Source: Trichaptum fuscoviolaceum (taxonomy: Eukaryota > Basidiomycota > Agaricomycetes > Hymenochaetales > Trichaptaceae). Taken from it: a stretch of 64,000 nucleotides of DNA. The DNA lies in assembly GCA_910574455.1 (NCBI GenBank), contig CAJSYZ010000005.1:6944001-7008000 (forward strand). The letters run 5' to 3'. The notes below the pieces were generated by a model. It saw only the letters and a program-made list of their open reading frames with translations, ran no database searches and had not been told where the DNA came from. Made by a program: the position numbers and the translations under genes. This document shows, one piece after another, positions 35,346 through 46,060 of this stretch (the first letter of the stretch is position 1; each line of letters begins with the position of its first letter).

Positions 35346-37742
35346 ATGGTTGCGTTTTCCTGGGTGTCCGCCGCTCTGTTCGCTATCAGCATATTTGCTG
35401 CTCCTTTTTGGGTCGTGGCTTGGAGTCCCATCAGTGTCTCTCGTACTCTGCACGTTGATGGTCAACCATTCTACCTGCCAATAGAGCCAATCACCACGCT
35501 CCCGGGTCTTCCGGTTTCCGACGTAGTGTTGCCTTTCACCACAATCACTACGAACTCCAGTCAGATCACAGGTGAAACTATCAAGAACGCTATCACAAGC
35601 TTCAAATCCTCAGATGATGTGTTCTCTGATTCTTTCCTACGTGGTGAGTTATGTCTGTCGTTCAGTAAAAGTACGCCTCAACGGTTAAGCCTCCGTTCAT
35701 CTATATTAGGCGTATTGATCATTGGCAAAGGCTCCGCTGTTGTGGCTTCATCCGCAATAACATATCTAGCTGAGCTTGGAGTCTTAAAGCTCTTTGTGTC
35801 CGGAGTCAGCAGCGTCTCTTCTTTGGGAAACGTTCCTACGACCAAGGTGTCAAACATCAGCGTAATGTTCCATCCCTAGAGAATAGCTTTTATCAAAGCT
35901 GATCCCTGTCTCTAGCTTCCGCCCGGGCCCTATGTCCTTGCGAACGATGCATCCGGCGCTTTAAGTGTCTTCGAACCGTATAAGCTTTTCTTCGACGAGA
36001 CTCAAGTAAGGTTCAGAATTTCTCAACCTCGTATCGGTAATAATCCTTGTCAAAGTCGTTCTTTAAGTCAGTCCACATCCTGAAGAATGGCTCTTTCTCT
36101 GTCATTTCGGCTTCCCTTGATACCGACTCCTCTCCTTATATTGGAGTTCCCTCCAGATTGTATGCCTCGTCCAAAGATAGATCCATGCTTCCACTTGCTG
36201 GCGTGCGAGTGACTGTCAAGGATATATACTTTCGTACGTCTTCACCCCGTCTGTTCTGGGACTTGAGAGATATAAACGTGCTCGCAGTGCAAGGCATTGC
36301 TGCGTCATGCGGAAATCGGGCTTTCTACCAGACCTACGGAATGCAAAACACCACAGGGCCTGCCGTACAAAGGCTCGTCGACCTAGGCGCCAACATCGTA
36401 GGCATAACCAAGACTGTACAATTTGCGAACGGCGATCGAGCGACAGCTGACTGGGTTGACTACCATGCGCCTTTCAGCCTTCGTGGGGACGGCTATCATG
36501 AGCCCTCCGGTTCATCCACAGGTGCCGGATCGAGCACAAGCGCACACGACTGGCTTGATGTCGGAATTGGGTCTGACACTGGTGGGTCCATTCGTCTTCC
36601 TGCTGGGGTGAATGGACTCTTTGGTATTCGCCCTTCGGTCGGTGCCATAAGCCTCGATCATGTTATGCCACTCAGCAGTGTTTTAGATACTCCGGGATAT
36701 GTAAGTATTGGATCCTAGCTGTATTGTGAACAATGAACATTAAATTTAATCCGGTTTAGATGACTCGCGACCCGAAGCTCTTCCAGGCATTCGGAAAATC
36801 TTGGTACGGAGAGAACACTATGTTCAAGTCGTACCCTTCTTTTCCGAAGTCATTGCTTCTCTCCCCAAGCTTTGGGTCCGTGTCAGCTCCAGCTCTGGAA
36901 ATTTACAATAGTTTCTTTGCAAAACTCCAAGGCTTCCTGGGATCGTCCGTTGGCAACTTCAGTGTCACGACACAATGGAACGCTACCAGCGGGGTTCCTA
37001 GTCCAGTCAATGTTTTTATGAATGAGGTGAATACCGAGATGTTTTCTTAGTGTACACTTCTTCTGATATTAACATGCATCTTTAGACCTATTCAACCCTT
37101 ATTACTTTCAATCAGTGGACGCAAGTCGGCAGCAAGCTCTTCACGGACTTCGCTGCAGCCAACGGTGGCCGCAATCCGCATATAAATCCTGCGGTTCTGG
37201 CGCGTTGGAAATACGGCATAATGCGAGGTGAGGAGAATTACACCGATGAGGTCAGTCGTCAGCAAACCTTTGAGAACTGGACGGCAAACAACTTCCTTCT
37301 TGGGGACACGGGAAGTTGTTCAGAGAGCATCTACCTTTATCCGTGAGTTTTCGATTAATTATGCATTTGATATATCTGTTTACGCGTATTCTTAGACAGA
37401 ACGCTGGTACCTATGACTCTCGCGAGCTTTACTTCTTGGGCCCCTCCTCTCCTCCGTTTGGGTTTTCTGACAGCCGAATTGCAGTCTATGCACGCGCACC
37501 TGACATGGTAGTTCCCAGTTCGTCCCGTTCAGTCAAGTTACCCTTTGCGCTTTCTAATCGCCATATAACCAGTTGGACAAATCCCGTTCAATTCGACGAT
37601 CACAGGTATGCAAGAGATGCTGCCTGTTTCCGTTTCATTGGTTGCGCGCCGTGGTTGCGATTTCATGCTCATGGACCTGGTGGGTGCTCTCGCGGATAAT
37701 GGCATCGTGCAAACGGTCAAGACAGGGAGAACTGCATTCTGA
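35346..37742 (+). CDS. Secreted amidase-signature protein with Arp1-type N-terminal domain
   Basis: A multi-exon gene. It starts [20 protein letters not shown], a signal peptide. The N-terminal part ([21 protein letters not shown]) resembles the scytalone-dehydratase-like Arp1 N-terminal domain fused to fungal amidases. The amidase core supplies all three catalytic residues of the Ser-cisSer-Lys triad: Lys in VRVTVKDIY, Ser in PSGSSTGAG, and the nucleophile Ser in [15 protein letters not shown]. An intron near 36233-36287 restores [17 protein letters not shown], a motif typical of the family. Later exons include [20 protein letters not shown], and the gene ends [16 protein letters not shown]...TAF with a TGA at 37742. 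It should hydrolyse an amide or a related C-N bond outside the cell or in a secretory compartment; the substrate is unknown. Confidence 0.86.
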
Positions 37743-38318
37743 TTAGACATGGACGAAGTACTGGCTCACTGACCATGCCATGCCCATTATCTATGTTTCC
37801 CTGTTGTACGAATTATAGCAGTTGGTATCAGTCTCCGTATGTCCCTCGACATAACGATGAATTAAGAGACGTATTTGTAAGAATAGTAGTTTGCCTTTAA
37901 GTCTTCTTTCAATTTGGCAGTCTGAGCACAGGCCATGACTCGAAGGCTTCGCAACCATTGGTTAATCTATGCACTGTATTCTAGTCCACTGATCTATGTG
38001 TCCCCGTACCAATTCTCTCTGAATGACCCTCAAATGATGCAATTCATTAATTTAAATGTATACAACACCTTGAAACTGGATTTACTGCGACAATTTCGCG
38101 GGACATACATTCCTCAGATTACTTCGGTCTCTTGGCAACGACCGGCATGCTTGTCGGGGTAATGCTTCTCCACAGCGTCAGCGTAATAGAAAACTACCTA
38201 ACGGTGAGACCGTCAGTTGAAGAGCACAAAGCCCTCCCATTCGAAATTATATTCGCGTGACCGAGCGCCGAGACAAGAAAGAAATCGCCTCACCGCTGTC
38301 CAACACTGCGACTCAGAT
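37743..38318. other. Intergenic region, AA9 promoter
   Basis: Spacer of about 0.6 kb between the amidase stop and the LPMO TATA box; no gene is visible. Confidence 0.5.
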
Positions 38319-38326
38319 TATAAAAG
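38319..38326 (+). promoter_or_regulatory. TATA box of the AA9 LPMO gene
   Basis: TATAAAAG lies 54 bp upstream of ATG 38373. The short distance implies a brief 5' UTR. Confidence 0.6.
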
Positions 38327-38372
38327 CCTGACCATACCAGAACTTCAAGGATGCATAGTTTGTAACAGCAAG

Positions 38373-39842
38373 ATGAAACTCGCTTCCCTCTCTGTCGTTG
38401 CTTCCTTTGTTGTAGCTACGTATGCGCATACTACTGTCTATGGCGTTTGGATCAATGGCGTGTTCCAGTAGGTCGTCCACCAATGTAGTGCTGCATATTC
38501 AGGCTCTTCTCTGACCACCTGTAAACAGAGGCGATGGCCGCAACATCTACATCCGATCGCCACCCAATAACAATGTACGTATGCACCTGAGATTCGTGGC
38601 TCAAGATGAGGAGAGACGGGTAATGATCTATATCTTCAGCCAGTGAAGGACATAACCTCGAGTGCGCTGGCGTGCAACGTCAATAACAATCGTAGTTGTC
38701 CTTTTACAGTATGCCAGGCAGTCACGGAGCTCACACTAGGGATGTATTAGCGGTGGGGACGACATTGAGTGTGAAGACGGGTGACAAGTTAACGTTCGAA
38801 TGGTACCATGACAGGTAGGCAAGACCACGGAACGACTTCTGCTCGGATTTAACATCAAAGCTTCAGCCGCAATGACGATATTATCGCATCTTCCCATAAA
38901 GGTCCCAGTAAGTCGTCTTACTTCAAATTCGTCGCCTGCAGCTCCTCATGAACATGTCACCTGTAGTCCAGGTGTACATTGCGCCTACAAGTTCTAATGG
39001 GTAAGCGATGCTTGATGGCCGCGCTCCTCATTACTTACATGGAATCAATAAAATTTGAAGTGAAGGAGCGGTTTGGACAAAGCTCTTCTCTACCTCGTAT
39101 GATGGAAGCCAATGGGCGGTTACAAAACTGATTTCGGCTCACGGACAACACTCTGTCGTTATACCCAACATACCCTGTGCGTTTTCACGTTCATCCAACC
39201 CATTCAATACAAACGCTAACCTGCGATCTGGATATGAAGCTGGCGATTATCTCCTCCGCGCTGAAATTATTGGTAGCTATCAATTTATAGCCTCCTTGAA
39301 GGACAGCATGAGACTTACTAGAATTGTGCAGCACTACACGAGGCTGATACAGCGTACAACGTAAACTCCGCCCGCGGCGCTCAGTTTTATATTTCGTGCG
39401 TACCCCTCTGCTCTCATAACAGAGGCAAGCTTTATTCAACAACTTGCTTTCCTGGCCCACAGCTGTGCACAGGTTCACGTTACCTCCAGTGGCACTGCAA
39501 GCCTACCTGGAGGAATCTCGTTCCCTGGGTAAGCTGACATCTGGTTCAGAGATTTGAGTCCACAGTTGATGAGATCCGACGTAGCACGTACCAGTACTCC
39601 GACCCTGGCGTCGTCTTCAATTTGGTAAAGCGACTTTCTTTTACCAGTACGGTGATATAAACAGAGGCTGACAAAGTGGCTTGATCTACTCGAAACAGTA
39701 TACTCAAAGTGCGAACAGCTACGTGGCACCCGGTTTGTCCTATTCCCTACTTCAAAATGACCTTGAGTTGAACAATATATTAGGCGGTTCGGTTTGGAGT
39801 AGCTCCTCCGGCGGCGACATTGGACAAGTCGGCAGTGCATGA
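38373..39842 (+). CDS. AA9 lytic polysaccharide monooxygenase (former GH61)
   Basis: At least eight exons. The signal peptide ends ATYA, leaving His19 as the mature N-terminal residue (HTTVYGVWINGV), the first half of the copper histidine brace. The second copper His is in DDIIASSHKGPIQVYIAP, and the axial Tyr is in GAQFYISCAQVHV, whose Cys pairs with the Cys of ALACNVNN. At first sight the frame breaks after that Cys, but a 59-nt intron (donor GTAGTT, acceptor GTATTAG, about 38693-38751) restores NNNPVGTTLSVKTGDKLTFE, so the gene is intact. No CBM1 is attached. AA9 enzymes cleave cellulose or related beta-glucans oxidatively using H2O2 or O2 plus electrons. It closes the secreted oxidative block begun at 28731. 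Confidence 0.93.
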
Positions 39843-40122
39843 GGACCTTCGAGGAGAAGACATTCAGCTTGCGCTGAGGCAGCTCTTGAGGATATGATCT
39901 TCCGATTTATAGACCTTGAGTTAACATCATGTTCCACGTTGTTCAATTCAGATTGGTCTGAAAATCGGTGAAATTGAAAATCATAATGCAGATCTAAAAG
40001 AAAAATACATAAGAGAAATACAAATGCCTGTGAATAATTGAGTCAGAGAAGGTAGAGCTCGAAGTCATATAACGTACGAAGAATATGCGAGAAAAGGGGC
40101 GATCGAAAAGTTGACAACAACC

Positions 40123-41094
40123 CTAGCCCTTCCGCCGCTTCGCAGACCTTTCTTGATCAAATATTTCACCTTTTCGCGCTCCAACTCTCTCCAGGAAATC
40201 GACGCGGTCCAAATAGCCCCCCGCTCTCCGATTGGCTTCCAGCTCATCTTCCAAACGCACGCCAGCGACGGTTTCCGACTGCACATGAGCCTTCCAATCC
40301 ATAGTAGATTTTTCGAGCGTTGTAATTTTCTTGGGTTTCCCCGTAGGTCCGGTGAGCAGAGTCTTGGGTTTACGAGGTCCTGGACGCTTCGCTTTCGAAG
40401 GAATCGGATTGGGCGATTCTGATGGGGAAGACGCCAGGCAAGCTATAGTTGACGCTGGTTGTGAGGTCGATGGGGTTAAAGATACACTTGACGTCGCCTC
40501 AGTGGCGTGCATTTGACTATCTTTGTTAAAGAGGATCTCGGTCGTAGCACGTCCCGGTCCACTACTTCCTGAGGGTTTCCATTCCGGCCACCTCTTAGCG
40601 TCCTCGGAATCCTCTGCGACTTCTACAACTTGACTGTTCATCAGTTCGCTGTAGAACACGTACGACATCACGTAGTTAGAGAGTAACTCACGTTAACTCT
40701 TCTCCTGCAAACTTGTATCGCCTTACAACTTTGACGAGCTTTGGTAGAGCTGTCGTTGACGGCGAGATCTCCGTGTCTTTGACAGAAGATTGGAAGCTGG
40801 TCCACAGGGCTGCACGCGCTCTTTACTCACTGTCGTCAGAAACGCTCAACAGAACAATAGAGCAACTCACTCCTTTTCTTTGGCCTTGACCTCCTCGATT
40901 GCTACGTCGTTACCTACACCAACTTCCTTATCTTTAACCTTCACTGCCTCCTCTTCTGAATATCAAAAATCACGACGAGTCAGAGATGGTCCTTTAGGGA
41001 GTCAAAGAAGCATGCCTGGATAATCATCTGGGACAAAATCTGGATCATTTTCCGAGTCTGAGTCGTCGAAAACGACATTCGCAAATGTTGCCAT
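40123..41094 (-). CDS. SWC5: SWR1 complex subunit Swc5 (BCNT/CFDP1 family)
   Basis: Spliced minus-strand gene. It starts MATFANVVFDDSDSENDPDF with an acidic N-terminus of the sort that contacts H2A-H2B, continues through charged exons (EVGVGNDVAIEEVKAKEKE) and a Ser/Pro-rich linker, and ends in a BCNT-C domain: KKITTLEKSTMDWKAHVQSE, then RLEDELEANRRAGGYLDRVD and FLERVGARKGEIFDQERS. The W-x-x-H/F and YL-x-R-x-x-FL-x-R-V residues are the conserved core. Known role: Swc5 is needed for SWR1 to exchange H2A for H2A.Z. The stop is at 40123-40125. The 280 bp between this stop and the AA9 stop at 39842 is a convergent spacer. Confidence 0.89.
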
Positions 41095-41510
41095 CGTTAT
41101 GGTCAATGTGAACTTTTGGAGGCGGCGCTGCGGTGCCGAAGGCGTTCCAGGGTCCCAACCTCAGCCTGAGGCTAAGATAGTATCGTTGTCACGGGACCAG
41201 TGACCACTGGCAGCCACGGCCGGGTTGCTGAAGGTCGGTCGGAATCGGACACGTGTAACAGTAAGGGTTCGTACGAAGGTAGAGCTTGCTGCTGAACACG
41301 ATGATTTTATACTTTGGCACCTTCGACACCTTTGTATCGATTAGGCACTTACCAAAGATCAATACCATTCAGTTTTTGGATCCAAGACTGTAGAAATCCA
41401 TATATCGTTTTCTAAATGGACCACTCTGGTTGCCTTCTACTAAGGAATCTAAAGTAGCTTGAGCGTCTCAAGCCCACTGCGATCGCATTGTTTATATCTA
41501 CACCGTAGGC
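41095..41510. other. Intergenic spacer between SWC5 and epoxide hydrolase 1
   Basis: Both neighbours are on the minus strand, so this is the SWC5 promoter and the 3' flank of the hydrolase. No other feature is seen. Confidence 0.5.
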
Positions 41511-42724
41511 CTACAGCTTTGAGCTTTCGAGCCATTTCAATATCTCTTCATTTACTTTACGAGGCTCAGCAGCAAGCACCCAATGGTCCGTGTCAAATTC
41601 TACAATCGTCGCATTTGGACAGGTAGCCTGGATGATCCCTGCGTACTCCGATGGGACACACACGGGGTCCTTGAGACAAGCTGCGAAGAAGACGGGCTTT
41701 GAAATTACGTAGTTTTCCTTAAGAATTTCTATTTCGGTGTTAGTTATTTTCTACTTGTCATGTATTGAAGTGGAATATACCTGCGTCGTCTTTTGGCGTA
41801 AGCTTTTGCATGAACGCTTTGTACCAACATAGGGGACCAGAGAACCCGCCCTTTACGAAATCTTGCTTCCATTTCTTCCAGTCCTATTTGCGTACAGATG
41901 AGGGACCATCAGCTTCGCTTTATGGCTATGTTCTCACCTCCTCCGAGATGTATGCCGCACGCTTGGTCGTCTGATCAGCCAACAGCCACGCCTCCAACGC
42001 GCCGGTGGGACAGAAGTGCTTGTTCAACAAAGGCAAATCTTCAGCAAATGTGAGACTGAAGAACGATTCAATCTTAAACAATCATAGGTCCCATAAGTTC
42101 TCTTATACTCCGTAGCGAATTGATGTGCTGGAATTACTTACATGATCTTCAATGACTTTCGCAGCCTCGTCCTTAGCGAAGAAGTTCCAGTATCCGAAAT
42201 TCTCATACCCTCTTACCGAGACACTCTGGCCGTTAATCACATTAACGTCGAAGTCTGGCGCGGGTGGTAGATATCCGAACGCAAAAAACGCGAAAGCGGC
42301 GAACCTATCTGCTCTGTAGTTCGCAAGTCGGGAGCACAACCCAGAGCCCCTGGATACAGCCACAGAATGTTAGGGTGGATACCGAGTAGCAGATAATATG
42401 GACCTGCCAGTCATGCGATACGACAACAACCGTTTCCGCCTTCTCATTATCAACGATCTCGACAATGTCGGCGACCATGTACTTCATCCTGTATGAGTCT
42501 AGCGCACTGGGTTTGTCCGTACCAGCGTAACCGAGCAAGTCAGGAGCAATGAGTCCATATCCACGCTCTCCGAAGAACTTGCAAAGATAGCGCCAGTCGT
42601 AAGACGTCGAGGGAAACCCATGAAGGCAAAGGATCGTTGGTTTGCCGGATTGAGGTGCGATAGAAAAGTAATGGTATGTAAACCCCCGTGTAGTCGTCAG
42701 GTCCTTGTATGAGCTTGAGTCCAT
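41511..42724 (-). CDS. Alpha/beta-fold epoxide hydrolase, copy 1
   Basis: Five to six exons from ATG 42724 to TAG 41511. The oxyanion motif is LCLHGFPSTSYDWRYL. The nucleophile elbow VVVSHDW-GSGLCSRLA spans the first intron, with Asp as nucleophile. GYENFGYWNFFAKDE and GPLCWYKAFMQ supply the two lid tyrosines that activate the epoxide. The catalytic His is in EFDTDHWVLAAEP, and the acid is probably the Asp of CLKDPVC. The enzyme adds water to epoxides to give trans-diols and usually acts in the cytosol; there is no signal peptide. Fungal copies often detoxify aromatic or lipid epoxides, which would suit a lignin degrader. A close paralogue lies 0.6 kb upstream on the same strand. Confidence 0.9.
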
Positions 42725-43289
42725 GTCGATCTCTGGTATTTGTTTCGTTCGTGGTAATGGTGGCTCTTATATATAGCTGAGAATCACAGCGGACATGAAA
42801 TCTAGTATCAACTTACTTGGCTTCACTTGAAGACCGTTTTACGCCGGAGACTTTGAAGCCATCATCCCCATATAGTCTGGATTTGTAAAACGCTTTGTAA
42901 AATTGAAACCTTTCCCAACGGATCTGTCTGAATTTCTTGAAGATCGTCTATGCGGAAATCTCAGCGATTGATTCCATTTTAGCAGCTCTTCGTACTTTTG
43001 AAGCGCAAAGATACGCGGGTTCAATTCTTTGATATGCTGAACGGACTTTATAGAAGCGTTAAAGTTCGATAACCTGGAACCACATAGAAGGGCGATCGCC
43101 TTGATAATTTATTGATCATGGCACCGACAAATCACAGATGCCCATTTCGCCGTATCCCCGAAGCTCTGACTATACTGCAAGAGAAAGTTGAATCACAACA
43201 ACCTATCAATTTATGGACAACGAAGTTGATAATCAATATTCCTTACCAAAGCTATATCAGGCACCATAGAAAGCCTCATGACTTCAACA
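42725..43289. other. Spacer between the tandem epoxide hydrolases
   Basis: Promoter of copy 1 and 3' flank of copy 2. A minus-strand frame at 43024-42839 contains ELLKWNQSLRF, reminiscent of ELLKWIGSLDF at the end of copy 2. That may be a relic of a third copy, but the match is short. Confidence 0.4.
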
Positions 43290-44520
43290 TTAAAGAGAGC
43301 TTTGCTTCTCTTTCGCAAAGTCCAGCGATCCTATCCACTTCAACAACTCCTGGTTTAGATTGTCAGGCTCCGCAAGCATCACCCAGTGGTTGGTGTCGAA
43401 GTCAACCACGGTTGCTTTCGGACAAAATTGCTGGGTTGAGTGCTTGCCCACAGCGTCCAGGCAAATATAGTCACGCAGAGCGGCACCGAAGAATACCGGA
43501 TTGTGTACAGTATATTTCTCCAAGGGGATGTCTGATACGGATAGTCATCAGTCGTTTCAAAGTCAAATGTGCACATACAGTAGACTTACTTGCTTCGTCG
43601 GAGGAGCTGAGGTTTTGCATTGTGACCTTGTACCAGCACAGAGGAGCTGCCAATCCGCCTTTCATCAAGTTATCTTGCCACTTCTTCTTTTCCTGTAGCA
43701 TAAGAGGTGGCGATTTGGTTAGACTGTAGAAATTATCATTCTCTCGATAAAAACTGACCTCATTGTTTAAAAAAGATGCATAACCCTCCTTACGATCCGC
43801 GAGGCACCATTCCTTGGCCTTTCCTTCCGGTGCTAGATCAGTCATCCAAAACTTTGCATCGGAAGGGCACATAAGAGAAAAGAAGGAGTCCAGCTAACAA
43901 TAATCCATCAGAATGACGGACCCTCGACATTGGGAGTTCCTCACGTGCGATTCAATGATCTTATCAGCCCCTTCTTCGCAGAAGAACTTCCAGTACCCAA
44001 TCGTGCCATATCCAACAGCCTTGGTGAATAGCGCCATTGAAGAATCGTAGTCGAACGATGGCCTTGGGGGACCGTATGCCACTGCCAAGAAACCGAAGGC
44101 GATGAAACGGAAAGGATAGTACACTGCCAGTCTCGAAACGAAAGTGGAGCCCCTTTGAATGAGATCAGTACATACTTAGCGACCGAAGCTTCGCGTTGCT
44201 CACCAATCATGACCGATAGCAACCACATTATCAATATTTTCTGCATCTAGGAGTTGAACAATGTCGTCGGACATTGAGCTTGACTTGTAAGACTCTGGCG
44301 TTAATGGTTTGTCTGTTCCTCCGTAGCCTAGCATATCCGGGACAACGAGGCCAAATCCCTTGTTCTTGAAGAAATCGACCTGGTAGTGCCAATCATAAGA
44401 AGTAGATGGGAAGCCATGGCAGAACAAGAGGGTGATCCCGCTGTCCTTAGGGGGAGAAAAGTAATAGTGATAGTTGATGCCCCTGGCAGTCTTGAAATCC
44501 TTATAAGCACTTGAATCCAT
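43290..44520 (-). CDS. Alpha/beta-fold epoxide hydrolase, copy 2
   Basis: Same exon plan as copy 1, with start MDSSAYKDFKTARGINYHYY (copy 1: MDSSSYKDLTTTRGFTYHYF). Catalytic features are present: LLFCHGFPSTSYDWHY, nucleophile in VVAIGHDW-GSTFVSRLA, lid tyrosines in GYGTIGYWKFF and APLCWYKVTMQ, charge-relay Asp in GAALRDYICLD, and the catalytic His in DFDTNHWVMLAEP. The C-terminus is longer than in copy 1 (SLDFAKEKQSSL). Introns interrupt the nucleophile elbow and the lid at equivalent places, showing tandem duplication. The two proteins are well diverged, so the duplication is old and substrate preference may differ. Cytosolic location is inferred from the lack of a signal peptide. Confidence 0.9.
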
Positions 44521-44795
44521 CTGTTGCAGTAGTCGGTGTTGACGAAGAACAAGGCGAGCTGAGATTGACTGTCAAGCACTTTATATCTTGGAGCTTTTGC
44601 ATGCCACCGTTCGGTTGGTAAGGACAACCGCGGCCAGCCTGAGAGGACGCCGATCATGATGGCTTCAAGTTGAGAAATGCCGCCGGGCCGGCGCCCGGGC
44701 GTGCCGGTGTGGTGGCACTGCAATCAAGTTGGGTCCCGCTTAGTATGTAACTATGTACATATGTACAACTTGAATAAGACTTTAACTTATCCCTA

Positions 44796-45433
44796 CAGTG
44801 TCGGAAGGTCAAAACCCGCCTCTGGGTGCAGGCCGGAATTTTGCGTCAATGACTGAGATTTCAAAATTTTTGTAATAGAAGTAAGGAAGATACGTTGATT
44901 TCTGCAATAAAAAATTTTCCGGTACATGTTTCAAATTTTTTGAAGAAATTGAAAAAATTTTAGTCGAATTTTAGTCTCTATTGACCTTGGATTGACTGGA
45001 AATACAAACAGAATTGTTTTCCGAGACTTCCTAGAAAGTCTGTAATTAGGGTTTAATGCTTGAGGCTTCCGGACGAAAGTGTCCGGGTGGACCGGGAAAA
45101 AGATGAATTCTGGATAGAATTGGTAAAACTTGCCAAACTATTCCACCAGGAAGTCCGGCTTCAAGTTGCGAAAAGACATCGTTTCCGTATATTCCGAAGC
45201 CGTGGGAACCTCTTAAAAGGGCTGTATTACTAAATTAGGTAGCATGTTTCAAAATCCTGGTATGAGAAATTTTTCGGAATTAAATTCAAGCAAATCTAAT
45301 CAATAAGAATGAAAGATATAATGCATTAGAAGCTATTTACACAGTTTCAGGGTCATTGGCAAGTTTTTGTGGCTGGAGAAAAAAAAGTTTTGAAGGGGGG
45401 TTCCGAGAGGCGGGTTTTAGCCTTCCGACACTG
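44796..45433. mobile_element. Non-autonomous Tc1/mariner-type element (MITE)
   Basis: A 638-bp element bounded by 28-bp terminal inverted repeats: left 44796-44823, right 45406-45433. Both begin CAGTGTCGGAAGG and end AAAACCCGCCTCT, differing only by TC versus CT in between. The TIRs are flanked on both sides by TA (44794-44795 and 45434-45435), the target duplication of the Tc1/mariner/pogo superfamily, and CAGT is a common terminus in that group. The AT-rich interior has no open frame of note, so the element must be mobilised in trans. The nearly perfect TIRs point to fairly recent insertion. Confidence 0.88.
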
Positions 45434-46060
45434 TAGTAGTCGCGTAACTCGCGACTCGCGTTTACAAGACTGTCCTATTTGAACTGGAGATTACCTAATT
45501 AACTTAAAACTACATACTTAGGTGTAACAACTGAAATGGATGTGAGTACGTCTCGGGCTCGGATCGCGATGGTGCAATGATTTTGAAGCTCTGAAGTTAT
45601 GGATTCTCCCGGCCTCAAGCTCTTAAACTGGCGAGGACTTCTGCCTTGAGATATGGAATTTCCGTGCTGACAATATCATAGATTGATGGAAGGAAGATCA
45701 TCAAATCTTCCTATTTTGTTCCTTGTTACATTCTTCTACTTATCATTTAACAGAGGGAAGTGACTTTAATCAAGACGTTTGGTGCTCTTGCAGCTCTTAC
45801 GATGCTGTCCACGTTTTATGACACCAACACTATTCGAAATTATTAGATTTTCTGGCCACGTGGCGAAAGTGAGGAGAGAACGGTCAGATACAATTTATAC
45901 CAGGTGAGATTTATCCGCATTCTTAGGTGGGATTTGATGATAAATTATGTGGACGCACCGTGACAGGTCAGGATGAGTTGCCAGTGCGAAACTGAGAGAT
46001 AGTACCATGTCGTGTCCCCCTTTGACACTGTATCACAAAAAGAAGCTCTCGTTGCCTAGT

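Noticed and set aside
38640..38760. Apparent frameshift in the AA9 gene after ALACNVNN
   Set aside because: A 59-nt intron with donor GTAGTT and acceptor GTATTAG restores the frame and the conserved GDKLTFEWYHD segment, so the gene is not broken.
42839..43024. Possible third epoxide hydrolase relic (ELLKWNQSLRF)
   Set aside because: Only about ten residues resemble copy 2 and no catalytic motif is nearby, so chance cannot be excluded.
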